A stretch of 64,000 bases of DNA from an uncultured Lachnospiraceae bacterium (GCA_947367855.1 CANBFE010000014.1:1-64000); one strand, 5' to 3'; counted from the stretch's first letter, positions 39,922 through 48,781 are shown. Numbers and translations: made by a program. Notes: generated by a model not told the origin, from the letters alone.

Positions 39922-40284
39922 ATGAGTGATTTAACTGCTACAAACTGCGGATGCAACGATTCCTGCGGATGTTCTACCAACAATGGATGTGGGTGCGGAT
40001 GCGGCAACGGAAGCGGATTCGGAAGCTGGATCTGGATTCTCCTGCTGCTGTGCTGCTGCGGCGGAAATTCCGGCGGATGCGGCAGCAGCTGCGGCAATAA
40101 CTGCGGATGCGGCGGATTCCTGGGCGGCGGCAACGGCGGCGGATGCGAATGGATCATCTGGATCCTGCTGCTCTCCTGCTTCTGCGGCAACGGCGGCGGA
40201 TTCCTGGGCGGCGGCAGCTGCGGCAATAACTGCGGATGCGGATGCAGCAACAACTGCGGCAGCGGATGCGGGTGCGGATGCTGA
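39922..40284 (+). CDS. Cys/Gly-rich protein with two hydrophobic segments, spore-coat-like
   Basis: A 120-residue protein with 25 Cys and 38 Gly. It alternates CGC/CGCG clusters with two short hydrophobic blocks (WIWILLLLCCC at 36-46 and WIIWILLLSCFC at 77-88), and the whole looks like a duplicated unit: both halves contain GGFLGGG and CGNNCGCG. There is no signal peptide. Proteins of this build in Firmicutes are sometimes annotated chorion-like high-cysteine proteins. Dense Cys suggests a disulfide-linked structural material such as a spore-coat component, or metal binding. GGAGG precedes the ATG. A sporulation-type promoter fits, but function is inference. Confidence 0.75.
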   Translation: MSDLTATNCGCNDSCGCSTNNGCGCGCGNGSGFGSWIWILLLLCCCGGNSGGCGSSCGNNCGCGGFLGGGNGGGCEWIIWILLLSCFCGNGGGFLGGGSCGNNCGCGCSNNCGSGCGCGC

Positions 40285-40319
40285 TCCCGAAATTGACCAG
40301 ATAAGTTAAGCAATCATCC

Positions 40320-40354
40320 ACAGGCCCTCATGGGACTCCCCATCGGGGGCCTGT
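40320..40354. terminator. Stem-loop after the Cys-rich gene
   Basis: ACAGGCCC (40320-40327) pairs with GGGCCTGT (40347-40354); the inner TCATGGG/CCCCAT can extend it. The plus-strand T-run is poor (TTCC), so termination may be partial. Confidence 0.5.
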
Positions 40355-40372
40355 TCCAGTAACAGGTAAATG

Positions 40373-40402
40373 CACATATCCCCTAACCTGTCTACATAGA
40401 AT
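40373..40402 (+). promoter_or_regulatory. Candidate sporulation-type promoter of the 40446 gene
   Basis: CATAGAAT (40395-40402) resembles the SigE -10 CATACAAT. CACATATC lies 14 bases upstream (40373-40380) and resembles the SigE -35 with ATAT. The -10 is identical to that of the Cys-rich gene. Confidence 0.45.
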
Positions 40403-40445
40403 AGAAAACAAGGAACTATTCTTGACCGGAAAGGAGTGTGCCGCC

Positions 40446-40970
40446 ATGGAGGAACAAACGACAAAAACCGTCACCGCATTTGATTCCCTCTTCACCAGCA
40501 ATAAAATTCAAATGCTGAAAATACTGCTTCCCCGTCTGATCCCGGAACAACAGGGGGGTTTTGCCGTCTACATAAAACTGTTGGAACTGCAATATACCCT
40601 TACCTTTCTGCGGCGTCATCCCGGCAGGTCACTCTTTGACGGGGCAAAAAAGCTGTCAGCCGGTTTTTTTCAGGAGGACAACACCGACACCCTGGAGCTG
40701 TTGGACGAACTGCTGCCGTTCAGCGGACCGGAGGAACGGGCCAAAATACAGAATATGAAAAATATGATGGAAACCTTCAAAAAAATGAAGGAAATGATGG
40801 ACATGATACAGATGATGCAGGAACTTTTCCCGGAGGGAATGGGCGGAGACGGCAATCCCATGGACTTTTTCTCCAACATGCCGGGAATGGGCGACATGCC
40901 GGATCTGTCCGCAATGGCAGACATGGCTTCCTTTTTCCAGAATACCCAGGCGGGGACTGACAGCCAGTGA
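40446..40970 (+). CDS. Met-rich protein of unknown function
   Basis: A 174-residue protein. The N-terminal about 100 residues are helical with the look of a small folded domain (FTSNKIQMLKILLPRLIPEQQGG). The C-terminal part is remarkably methionine-rich (NMKNMMETFKKMKEMMDMIQMM, then GMGGDGNPMDFFSNMPGMGDMP). No signal peptide or membrane segment is seen. The ATG at 40446 has AAAGGAG nine bases upstream. It lies between the Cys-rich gene and another unknown on the same strand. I do not recognise a named family. Confidence 0.7.
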   Translation: MEEQTTKTVTAFDSLFTSNKIQMLKILLPRLIPEQQGGFAVYIKLLELQYTLTFLRRHPGRSLFDGAKKLSAGFFQEDNTDTLELLDELLPFSGPEERAKIQNMKNMMETFKKMKEMMDMIQMMQELFPEGMGGDGNPMDFFSNMPGMGDMPDLSAMADMASFFQNTQAGTDSQ

Positions 40971-41074
40971 TCTTTACTTCACAGGATCCGGGCATGATGC
41001 CGTTCCCTCCGTAAACAGACCCGCGCCTGCTATCACCCCAAAACCCAGATTGTAATCGGAAGGAGTCTTTATCT

Positions 41075-41428
41075 ATGGAAAACATCAGAAACAACCCGGG
41101 AAACGGCGGCAGCCCCGGTCACGACAGCCCAAATACGCCTGGCAGCGGCTCCGGGAAGCCGGCCTGGATGTCGGATCCCCTGGTAAAGGAAATTCCGGCA
41201 AAAAAGCTGCAGTTTTTAGAAGAGCTTTTCGCCCAGGGACAGGGAAAAAGCCAGAAGGAAATGATGGCTTATCTCATGCCGGCCATGAAACGGGCCAAGA
41301 AGGAAAACCTGACCTTCACCCCTCAGGAGGTGAGCGCTGCCATTGCCGCCATCAAAAAATACAGCTCCGAAGAGGAACTGAAAAAAATCGACAAAATTCT
41401 GGAAAAAAGCCGCCAGAACGGAAAATGA
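41075..41428 (+). CDS. Small helical protein of unknown function
   Basis: A 117-residue protein with a disordered Gly/Pro/Asn/Ser N-terminus (about 1-30) and a helical remainder (DPLVKEIPAKKLQFLEELF, then a Lys/Glu-rich EVSAAIAAIKKYSSEEELKK). GGAAGGAG precedes the ATG at good spacing. It follows the Met-rich gene by 104 bases and ends just before a bidirectional terminator. No named family is recognised. Confidence 0.7.
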   Translation: MENIRNNPGNGGSPGHDSPNTPGSGSGKPAWMSDPLVKEIPAKKLQFLEELFAQGQGKSQKEMMAYLMPAMKRAKKENLTFTPQEVSAAIAAIKKYSSEEELKKIDKILEKSRQNGK

Positions 41429-41439
41429 TGATCACAGGA

Positions 41440-41477
41440 AATCCGGCAGCCGCAGCAAACTGCGCAACTGCCGGATT
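41440..41477. terminator. Bidirectional terminator between 41075 gene and leuS
   Basis: A perfect ten-base-pair stem AATCCGGCAG / CTGCCGGATT with an inner CAG/CTG pair; ATTGCTTTTTG follows on the plus strand. It separates convergent genes. Confidence 0.85.
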
Positions 41478-41488
41478 ATTGCTTTTTG

Positions 41489-43903
41489 TTACGGCTTAGC
41501 CACAATATTCACAAGCCTGCCCGGCACATAGATTTCCTTTACAATATTTCCGGTGAGTTTGTCGCCCAGGGCCTCCTTGGCTGCCGCAATCACCGCATCC
41601 TTCTCCATGTCCTTGGGTACGGAAATAGCAGCCCGTATCTTGCCGTTCACCTGTACGCCGATTTCCACCATGCTCTCCACCGTCTTGGCCTCCTCGTACA
41701 CAGGCCATGTTGTCTGGTAAATCCTGCCCTCATACCCGGCAATCTGCCACAGCTCCTCGGTAATATGGGGCGCCACAGGATTCAGCAGCGTCAGCAGCGT
41801 CCTGTATTCCCCTTTTGTCACCGCATTTTTCTTATAAAATTCATTGATCAGGGACATCATGGCGGCGATGGCGGTATTGTATTTCAGGGTCTCGAAATCC
41901 CCCGACACCTTCTTGATGGTCTGGTGCATCTTTGTCTCCAGATCTGCGCTGTAGCCCTCTTCCGCCGTAAGCATATCCTGCAGCTTCCACACTCTCTCCA
42001 GAAATCTGCGACAGCCCTTTACACCGTCCTCGCTCCAGGAAGCACTTAATTCAAAGGCGCCGATAAACATCTCATAGGTGCGCAGGGTGTCTGCGCCGTA
42101 ATCCCGGATAATGTCGTCCGGATTCACCACATTGCCTCTGGATTTGGACATTTTCTCCCCGTTGGAGCCCAGAATCATGCCGTGGCTGGTCCGCTTCTGA
42201 TAAGGCTCGGCGCAGGGCACCTGGTTCTGGTCATAGAGGAATCTGTGCCAGAACCGGGAATAAAGCAGGTGCAGGGTGGTATGCTCCATTCCGCCGTTAT
42301 ACCAGTCCACGGGCATCCAGTAGTCCAATGCCTCTTTGCCGGCCAGGGCTTCCTCATTCTTGGGATCCGTGTACCGGAGGAAATACCAGGAAGAGCCTGC
42401 CCACTGGGGCATGGTATCCGTCTCCCGCTTTGCAGGGCCTCCGCAGCAGGGACAGGTGGTGTTCACCCACTCTGTCATGGCAGCCAGAGGAGATTCCCCG
42501 TTGTCCGTTGGCTCGTAGGATTCCACATCCGGGAGCATCAAAGGCAGCTGGCTCTCATCCAAAGGCACAAAACCGCATTTTTCACACTGCACAATGGGAA
42601 TTGGCTCTCCCCAGTAACGCTGCCTGGAAAACACCCAGTCCCGGAGCTTGAAATTGGTCTTGCTCTGTCCCAGGCCCTTCTCCTCCAGCCAGGCCGTGAT
42701 CTTCTTCTTGGCATCTGCCACGGAAAGGCCGTCCAGGAAATCGGAATTCACCAGGGTTCCGGACTCCACATCCGTGTACACTGCCTCCTGAACGCTCACC
42801 GGGCTTCCCGCCACCACTTCTATGATGGGAAGGCCGAATTTCGTGGCAAAGTCCCAGTCCCTCTCGTCGTGGGCGGGCACTGCCATGATGGCACCGGTTC
42901 CGTAGGTCATCAGCACATAATCGGAGATCCAGATGGGAATCTCTTTTCCGTTCACCGGATTGGTGGCGGTAAGCCCCTGAATCTGCACGCCTGTCTTCTC
43001 CTTCACAAGCTCTGTGCGCTCAAAGTCGGATTTCTTCGCGGCCTGCTCCCTGTAAGCCACCAAAGCATCATAGTTCCCGATCTCCTCCTTATATTTCTCA
43101 ATCAGGGGATGCTCCGGGGAGACCACCATATAGGTTGCCCCGAAAAGGGTGTCCGGCCTGGTGGTGTAGATGCGGAGTTTCTCCCCTTTTCCGGTGATGG
43201 TGAAATCCACCTCCGCGCCCTGGGATTTGCCGATCCAGTTCTTCTGGGACACTTTGACTCTCTCAATGTAGTCTACCGTGTCCAGACCCTGGAGCAGCTT
43301 ATCTGCATACTCTGTGATCTTCAGCATCCACTGACTCTTCACCTTGCGGACCACCTCTGCCCCGCAGCGCTCGCAAACGCCGTTCACCACTTCCTCATTG
43401 GCCAGGCCCACCTTACAGGAAGTACACCAGTTGATGGGCATCTCGCTCTTGTAGGCCAGACCTGCCTTGAAAAGCTTCAGGAAGATCCACTGGGTCCATT
43501 TGTAATAGCCGGGATCCGTGGTGTTCACCTCCCGCTCCCAGTCAAAGGAATAGCCCAGGGCGTGAAGCTGTCCCTTGAACCGCTCCACATTGTTTTTGGT
43601 CACGATTCTGGGATGGATATGGTTCTTGATAGCGTAGTTCTCCGTGGGCAGGCCGAAGGCGTCCCAGCCCATGGGATACAGTACGTTATAGCCCTGCATC
43701 CTGCGCTTTCTGGCCACAATGTCCAGTGCCGTGTAAGGTCTGGGGTGGCCTACATGGAGTCCCTGTCCAGAAGGATAGGGAAACTCTACAAGCGCATAGT
43801 ATTTCGGTTTCGAATAATCGTCGGATGTCCGGAAGGCCTTTTCCCCGTCCCAGACAGCCTGCCATTTCTGTTCCACCTCATGGTGGTTGTAAGGTTGTGC
43901 CAT
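41489..43903 (-). CDS. leuS: Leucyl-tRNA synthetase
   Basis: An 804-residue class Ia synthetase of normal bacterial length. It has the HIGH motif as HVGH (50-53) and KMSKS near residue 585 (GEKMSKSRG). The connective-peptide editing domain contains the TTRPDTLFGATYMV threonine-rich site and the YGTGAIMAVPAHDERD loop that clears mischarged amino acids. A zinc-binding region has CTSCKVGLANEEVVNGVCERC. The ATG at 43903 follows AGGAGG; the frame reaches 43984, but that extension encodes the T-box terminator. Expression is controlled by the tRNA-Leu-sensing leader at 43936-44254. Confidence 0.98.
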   Translation of the reverse strand: MAQPYNHHEVEQKWQAVWDGEKAFRTSDDYSKPKYYALVEFPYPSGQGLHVGHPRPYTALDIVARKRRMQGYNVLYPMGWDAFGLPTENYAIKNHIHPRIVTKNNVERFKGQLHALGYSFDWEREVNTTDPGYYKWTQWIFLKLFKAGLAYKSEMPINWCTSCKVGLANEEVVNGVCERCGAEVVRKVKSQWMLKITEYADKLLQGLDTVDYIERVKVSQKNWIGKSQGAEVDFTITGKGEKLRIYTTRPDTLFGATYMVVSPEHPLIEKYKEEIGNYDALVAYREQAAKKSDFERTELVKEKTGVQIQGLTATNPVNGKEIPIWISDYVLMTYGTGAIMAVPAHDERDWDFATKFGLPIIEVVAGSPVSVQEAVYTDVESGTLVNSDFLDGLSVADAKKKITAWLEEKGLGQSKTNFKLRDWVFSRQRYWGEPIPIVQCEKCGFVPLDESQLPLMLPDVESYEPTDNGESPLAAMTEWVNTTCPCCGGPAKRETDTMPQWAGSSWYFLRYTDPKNEEALAGKEALDYWMPVDWYNGGMEHTTLHLLYSRFWHRFLYDQNQVPCAEPYQKRTSHGMILGSNGEKMSKSRGNVVNPDDIIRDYGADTLRTYEMFIGAFELSASWSEDGVKGCRRFLERVWKLQDMLTAEEGYSADLETKMHQTIKKVSGDFETLKYNTAIAAMMSLINEFYKKNAVTKGEYRTLLTLLNPVAPHITEELWQIAGYEGRIYQTTWPVYEEAKTVESMVEIGVQVNGKIRAAISVPKDMEKDAVIAAAKEALGDKLTGNIVKEIYVPGRLVNIVAKP

Positions 43904-43935
43904 GTTTTTTCCTCCTGTTTTGATAAGACATAAAA

Positions 43936-44254
43936 AAGCCCTTTCGCTGTTTAGAGACGAAAGGGCTTCATTCCGTGGTACCACTCTAATTCACAGTCCA
44001 GATAAAATGCAATCCGGTTTAAAACACCAATCCATAGACCGGCTGCCTGCCGCCGGGATCACTCCCCTCTGTTCTGTGCACTCAATAATCGATAACGGGA
44101 TAAACCGCTCCACCCTACCCACGCTGCTGCGCTTCAGGCAAGAACTCCAAGGCCAGTTCGGAAAAATCTCGCTGCCGTCTCACACCTGCCGACGGCTCTC
44201 TGAAAGTCCAATCTCCCTACTATTCCTCTTCAAAGCCGGTAATCTATGAAACTG
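43936..44254 (-). promoter_or_regulatory. T-box leader of leuS
   Basis: The T-box sequence AGAGTGGTACCACGGAAT is at 43970-43987. Just after it is a terminator stem AAGCCCTTTCG / CGAAAGGGCTT (43936-43968) with a run of T. Upstream, a long structured stem I region includes GGTGTGAGACGG. Uncharged tRNA-Leu pairing with the specifier and the T-box should favour the antiterminator. I could not fix the specifier codon; the GAACTGGCCTTGGAG segment is the likely 3' side of the specifier loop. Confidence 0.92.
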
Positions 44255-44260
44255 ACCTTT

Positions 44261-44289
44261 ATTTTATCCTGTTTTCATCTGTCTGTCAA
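44261..44289 (-). promoter_or_regulatory. SigA promoter of leuS
   Basis: Minus strand: TTGACA (44284-44289), 17-base spacer, TAAAAT (44261-44266). The transcript should start near 44254, giving a leader of about 350 bases. Confidence 0.9.
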
Positions 44290-44337
44290 GTCAAAAAGTT
44301 AAAAATAATCAAGACGCAGCTTAAAATAGATCTGTTT

Positions 44338-46431
44338 TTAATCCTCTGAACCATTTTCTGCAACCTTGGCTGCCCTTGCGGCGATTTCCTTCTCCTGTAC
44401 ATCAGAGGGAGCCTGCTCATAGCGGACAAATTCATAGCTGTAGTCACCCCGGCCGCCGGTCATGGAACGGAGATCCGTACAGTAGCCATGCAGGGAGCTC
44501 TGGGGAATCTCTGCCTCAATCACTTGCTTGCCGCCTGCCATGGGATTCATGCCCAGCACACGGCCTCTCCTCTTGTTCAGGTCACCCATCACGTCTCCGG
44601 TATACGCGTCGGGAACCGTTACCTTGATTGCTGCAATGGGCTCCAGAAGTACCGGATGGGCCTCCATAAAGCCCTTCTTGAACGCCTGGATGGTAGCCAT
44701 TTTAAATGCCTGCTCGGAAGAGTCCACCGGATGATAGGATCCGTCATACAGCACGGCCTTTACGCCCACTACGGGATATGCGGCCATGGGTCCCTTGATC
44801 ACGGATTCCTGGAGGCCCTTCTCCACTGCGGGGAAATAGTTCTTGGGCACGGTGCCGCCCACCACTTCCTGTGAGAACTCGAAAGCCTGGTCCAGATTCT
44901 CGGAAGGGCCGAAGCGCATTTTTACATGGCCGTACTGCCCGTGTCCGCCGGACTGCTTTTTATACTTGTATTCCACATCCGACTGCTTCCGGATGGTCTC
45001 TTTGTAGGCAACCTTCGGGCGGTCCAGTTCCACATCCACTTTATATTCGTTCAAAAGACGGCTGACTACAATATCCAGATGCTGGTCTCCCATGCCGTAC
45101 AGCAGTGTCTGCCTGTTCTCCGCATCGTTCACCACCTTCAGCGTCAGATCTTCATTGGTCATCTTCTGCAGCGCCTGGGAGATCTTGTCTACGTCACCCT
45201 TGTTCTTGGGCTTATAGCGCATGCAGGTATAGGGGGTGGACACTTCGGCTCTGCCGAATTTAATCGGGGCAGCCTTGGTTGCCAGGCTGTTGCCGGTCTT
45301 CGCATCGCTGAGCTTAGCCAGAGCGCCCAGATCGCCCGCATGAAGCTCCGGAACTTCCATGGGCTTGTTCCCCTGAAGGACATACAGCTTACCCACCTTC
45401 TCCTCCACTTCCGTGTCCACATTATAAAGCAGATCATCTGTCTTCAGTACTCCGGAATTCACCTTTATCATGGAATATTTGCCGATGAAGGGATCCACGA
45501 TGGTCTTCCAGATATAAGCAGATTTCGCCTTGGAAAAGTCGTAATCCGCATTGTAAATATCATTTGTCTTCATGTTGATTCCGGCAATCTTGCGGTTTTC
45601 CGGACTGGGCATGTATTTCACGATATCATCCAGAAGGGTGTAAACGCCCTGACACAGCACATTGGAACCCATGGTCATGGGGACAATGGTACCGTCGCAT
45701 ACATTGGTGCGCAGCGCTGCCCTGATTTCCGCGTCTGAGAAGGTCTCCCCACCGAAATAGCGCTCCATCATCTCCTCACTGGTCTCTGCAACAGCCTCCA
45801 TGAGGGTATCCCGGCAAAGCTCCAGATTGCTCTTATTATATTCCGGAATCTCGCAGTCCACCACTTCCTTGCCCTGCCATCTGTGGCCGGTCTCCGAAAC
45901 TACATTCACATAGCCCACGAACTTCTCGGACTCACGGATTGGCAGGTTAAAGGGCGCCATCTTCTTGCCGTAAAGCCCCGTCATATCCTCCACAACCTGA
46001 CGGAAGGATGCATTGTCCACGTCCATATTGGAGACATAGATAAACCTGGGCAGCTTGTATTTTTCACAGAGCTCCCATGCCTTCTGGGTCCCCACTTCAA
46101 TGCCGGACTTGCCGTTTACCACAATGATGGCCGCTCCTGCCGCGCTGACAGCCTCCTCCGCCTCGCCTACAAAGTCAAAATAGCCGGGAGTATCGATTAC
46201 ATTGATCTTATATCCCTCCCATTCAATGGGAATAACGGATGCATTGATGGAAAACTTACGCTTCTGTTCCTCTTTGCCGTAATCGCTTACGGTATTGCCG
46301 TCGGGGACTTTGCCCATTCTGGATGTAATTCCGGACAGATACGCAAAAGCTTCCGCCAGGCTGGTTTTACCGCTTCCGCCGTGCCCCAGCAGCACCACAT
46401 TCCGAATCTTGTCAGTTGTGTAAACTTTCAT
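44338..46431 (-). CDS. Elongation factor G paralogue (EF-G2-like)
   Basis: A 697-residue translational GTPase with the five EF-G domains. The G1 loop is GHGGSGKTSL instead of the canonical AH(I/V)DAGKTT, and G3 is DTPGYFDF; both mark the EF-G2/FusA2 group rather than the ribosomal EF-G of the str operon. No rpsL, rpsG or tuf genes are nearby, which agrees. Domain IV (about 480-600) has HGQYGHVKMRFGP, and domain V ends EFVRYEQAPSDVQEK. EF-G2 proteins bind ribosomes, but their role in translocation or ribosome recycling varies among species. The ATG at 46431 is chosen because GGAGG lies eight bases upstream. Confidence 0.88.
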   Translation of the reverse strand: MKVYTTDKIRNVVLLGHGGSGKTSLAEAFAYLSGITSRMGKVPDGNTVSDYGKEEQKRKFSINASVIPIEWEGYKINVIDTPGYFDFVGEAEEAVSAAGAAIIVVNGKSGIEVGTQKAWELCEKYKLPRFIYVSNMDVDNASFRQVVEDMTGLYGKKMAPFNLPIRESEKFVGYVNVVSETGHRWQGKEVVDCEIPEYNKSNLELCRDTLMEAVAETSEEMMERYFGGETFSDAEIRAALRTNVCDGTIVPMTMGSNVLCQGVYTLLDDIVKYMPSPENRKIAGINMKTNDIYNADYDFSKAKSAYIWKTIVDPFIGKYSMIKVNSGVLKTDDLLYNVDTEVEEKVGKLYVLQGNKPMEVPELHAGDLGALAKLSDAKTGNSLATKAAPIKFGRAEVSTPYTCMRYKPKNKGDVDKISQALQKMTNEDLTLKVVNDAENRQTLLYGMGDQHLDIVVSRLLNEYKVDVELDRPKVAYKETIRKQSDVEYKYKKQSGGHGQYGHVKMRFGPSENLDQAFEFSQEVVGGTVPKNYFPAVEKGLQESVIKGPMAAYPVVGVKAVLYDGSYHPVDSSEQAFKMATIQAFKKGFMEAHPVLLEPIAAIKVTVPDAYTGDVMGDLNKRRGRVLGMNPMAGGKQVIEAEIPQSSLHGYCTDLRSMTGGRGDYSYEFVRYEQAPSDVQEKEIAARAAKVAENGSED

Positions 46432-46507
46432 TTGACTTTCCTCCAATTTTTATGTAATTTGGGTGTTTTGACATGATAATGACAAATGATTCAATTCCCA
46501 TGTGACT

Positions 46508-46536
46508 ATTTTACTAGACTGAGTGCATTTTTACAA
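46508..46536 (-). promoter_or_regulatory. SigA promoter of the EF-G2-like gene
   Basis: Minus strand: TTGTAA (46531-46536), 17-base spacer, TAAAAT (46508-46513). Confidence 0.6.
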
Positions 46537-46593
46537 GATAATATTATGATTTTACTGAATTTTTCCACTATTTTTAGATTCCCCAGATTCCTG

Positions 46594-46622
46594 TTGCCTT
46601 TCCCGCGCTAAAGTGGTATTGT
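46594..46622 (+). promoter_or_regulatory. SigA-like promoter of tyrA
   Basis: Plus strand: TTGCCT (46594-46599), 17-base spacer, TATTGT (46617-46622), 42 bases before the start codon. Confidence 0.5.
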
Positions 46623-46664
46623 GGAACGGTAATCTAATCTTTCAAACGGAAAAGAGGTAACGCC

Positions 46665-47765
46665 ATGTCCAAACTGACCTGCGGCTTCATCGGACTGGGC
46701 CTGATCGGAGGTTCCATCGCAAAAGCCCTGAAAGAAAACATCCCGGATATCCGAATCATTGCCTTTGACATAAGCAGGGAGTCCCTGGCCCTGGCAGCAA
46801 AGGAAAACCTGGCGGATGTCACCGTCTCTGTAATCAATGAGGCGTTCTCCGAATGCGACTATATCTTTCTGTGCGCCCCCGTGAGAAAAAACGACGAAAA
46901 TCTTGCAGCCGTGAAAAAATTCATAAATCCGGACTGCCTGCTCACGGATGTAGGCAGCGTAAAAACAGGAATCCACCAGGCAGTCTGCCGGGCGGGACTG
47001 GACCACTGCTTCATTGGCGGACATCCCATGGCAGGCAGCGAGAGGGTTGGTTTTCTCAACTCCAGGGCAGCCCTTCTGGAAAACGCCTACTATATCCTGA
47101 CCCCCACCTCTTCCGTGCCCGGCCGGAAGCTTGACGCCTACCGGGAACTGGTGTCCGGAATGCGGGCCATTCCCCTGGTACTGGATTACAGAGAGCATGA
47201 CTACGTCACTGCCGCCATCAGCCATCTCCCCCATGTAGTCGCTGCCTCCCTGGTAAACCTGGTCTGCAGGAGCGACTCCCGGGACGGCATCATGAGGACC
47301 GTGGCTGCAGGAGGCTTCAAGGATATCACCAGAATCGCCTCCTCCCAGGCAGGCATGTGGCAGCAGATCTGCCTTACCAACGGATCCAATATTTCTTCCC
47401 TTCTGTCCGGTTATATCGACATACTGACCAGATTTCAGGAAGCGCTGGACGCCGGGGATTCGGAATTCCTTTACACGCAGTTTGAAAATGCCCGCGGATA
47501 CCGGGATTCCCTCCCCAATGCCTCCTGCGGCCCCATCAAACGTTCCTACCGCATCAGTGTGGAGATTCCGGACAGGTCCGGGACCCTGGCCCACATTACC
47601 ACACTTCTGGCCGACAGGGAGATCAGTATCAAAAATATCGGTATTACCCACAACAGGGAAGGGGACGACGGCGTCCTGAAAATAGAATTTTATGATGAGA
47701 ATGCCCTGAAGCTGGCTGCCGGGATTCTGAAGGCATCCGGGTATCAGACCGGAATCCCTTCCTAG
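46665..47765 (+). CDS. tyrA: Prephenate dehydrogenase with ACT domain
   Basis: A 366-residue enzyme of tyrosine synthesis that converts prephenate to 4-hydroxyphenylpyruvate with NAD(P)+. The N-terminal Rossmann motif is GFIGLGLIGGSIA (7-19). The prephenate-binding core holds GSVKTGI, GGHPMAGSERVGF and the catalytic His in SHLPHVVAASL. A C-terminal ACT domain (about 295-366, ISVEIPDRSGTLAHITTLLADREISIKNIGI) suggests feedback control by tyrosine. AGAGG precedes the ATG. It is a lone plus-strand gene here, without aroA or aroF neighbours. Confidence 0.95.
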   Translation: MSKLTCGFIGLGLIGGSIAKALKENIPDIRIIAFDISRESLALAAKENLADVTVSVINEAFSECDYIFLCAPVRKNDENLAAVKKFINPDCLLTDVGSVKTGIHQAVCRAGLDHCFIGGHPMAGSERVGFLNSRAALLENAYYILTPTSSVPGRKLDAYRELVSGMRAIPLVLDYREHDYVTAAISHLPHVVAASLVNLVCRSDSRDGIMRTVAAGGFKDITRIASSQAGMWQQICLTNGSNISSLLSGYIDILTRFQEALDAGDSEFLYTQFENARGYRDSLPNASCGPIKRSYRISVEIPDRSGTLAHITTLLADREISIKNIGITHNREGDDGVLKIEFYDENALKLAAGILKASGYQTGIPS

Positions 47766-47785
47766 GGCGTATTTGACAGCTGCTT

Positions 47786-48319
47786 TCAGGCAGACGTTCG
47801 CCTTTTGCGCCTTTTTCCCAGACGGACCGCCAAAGCTCCCACTGCAATGCAGAAAAGCATGCCGAACGCGCCCCCGCAGGTATCCAGGAGCACATCCCTG
47901 AAGCTGGCGCTCCTTCCCGGCACAAAATACTGGTGGAATTCGTCTCCTGCCGCGGAAAAAAAGACCCAGAGAACCGTGAGAAGATACAGCCGCCTTCCCC
48001 GCTCCATCCACTGACTCCACAGCACATACACCAGAACTCCCATACAGGCATATTCCGAAAAATGCGCCAGCTTCCGCAGGGGATATTCAAAATTCCCTGC
48101 CATTTGGGCTGTGCGCGCATCATCCCACCCGGCCCGGAACAACTGGTTGACAAACCCAACGCATTCCTCCGAAATCATCTGGCTCAGGGAGGAAGACCGG
48201 CCGCTGTCCTGGGCAGAGAAGCTGAAAATCAAAAAATAAAGTATGCCGAGCAAAACAGACGCAGCTCCTGTTACCAGAAGTCTGCGCCCTCTGCTCCCGT
48301 TCTTTCGTTTAGTCTCCAT
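47786..48319 (-). CDS. VanZ family membrane protein
   Basis: A 177-residue protein with four hydrophobic segments and the VanZ pattern: SFSAQDSGRSSSLSQ after helix 1, LRKLAHFSEYACMGVLVY, AAGDEFHQYFVPGRSASFRDVLLDTCGG. In vancomycin clusters VanZ gives low-level teicoplanin resistance, but stand-alone VanZ proteins are common in Firmicutes and no other van genes are present. Its ATG lies within the end of the pilZ gene (11-base overlap), so the two are translationally coupled. Confidence 0.9.
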   Translation of the reverse strand: METKRKNGSRGRRLLVTGAASVLLGILYFLIFSFSAQDSGRSSSLSQMISEECVGFVNQLFRAGWDDARTAQMAGNFEYPLRKLAHFSEYACMGVLVYVLWSQWMERGRRLYLLTVLWVFFSAAGDEFHQYFVPGRSASFRDVLLDTCGGAFGMLFCIAVGALAVRLGKRRKRRTSA

Positions 48320-48638
48320 TGATCGTCTGGTATACTTCGATTCTGGCGGAATCCATCTCCGGCATGCCGATGAAAATGGCCCCGTATCCGTAGCCGCCTG
48401 CCTTCAGCTCGATTCTCACAATCTGCAGAAAAGCATGAATCACCTCTTTGGTCCAGATGGTCAGATAAGCCTCATACACTTCACCGATCTGCAGCGGCTC
48501 CGTACAGTCAAAGCCCACACCGTTCTTGGATACATCCATAATATTGATGGTTACCTCATTTCCGGCATTGCCATCCAGTCTCTTGATCACAAGCTTGGAT
48601 GCCAGATCTGTTCTTCTTGTCTTTCTTCTGTCCTCCAT
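48309..48638 (-). CDS. PilZ-domain c-di-GMP-binding protein
   Basis: A 109-residue single-domain PilZ protein. The two ligand motifs are present: RRKTRR (4-9, RxxxR) and DVSKNGVGF (35-43, D/NxSxxG). It should bind cyclic di-GMP and relay the signal to a partner. The overlapping vanZ gene is the most likely functional neighbour. No diguanylate cyclase is in the window. GGAGA precedes the ATG. Confidence 0.88.
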   Translation of the reverse strand: MEDRRKTRRTDLASKLVIKRLDGNAGNEVTINIMDVSKNGVGFDCTEPLQIGEVYEAYLTIWTKEVIHAFLQIVRIELKAGGYGYGAIFIGMPEMDSARIEVYQTINGD

Positions 48639-48781
48639 AATATTGTATCTCCTTTGCCGGTGAAATCATCCTTCACCACATGTACCATAAGTATAACATT
48701 TCCCGCCGCATATCACAAGACCAAATACAATTTTCGTCCTCTTTTCTTGGGCAGCACCGGCATATGGCTCCGGACAGCCGC

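Noticed and set aside
42182..43933. 583-codon frame opposite leuS
   Set aside because: Antisense to an unambiguous leucyl-tRNA synthetase; composition typical of a shadow frame.
41489..43984. Longer leuS start at 43984
   Set aside because: The added 27 codons translate the T-box terminator; AGGAGG lies before the ATG at 43903.
46608..48020. 470-codon frame on the minus strand opposite tyrA
   Set aside because: It mirrors tyrA, which has clear motifs and a ribosome site; the antisense product has low-complexity, non-protein-like composition.
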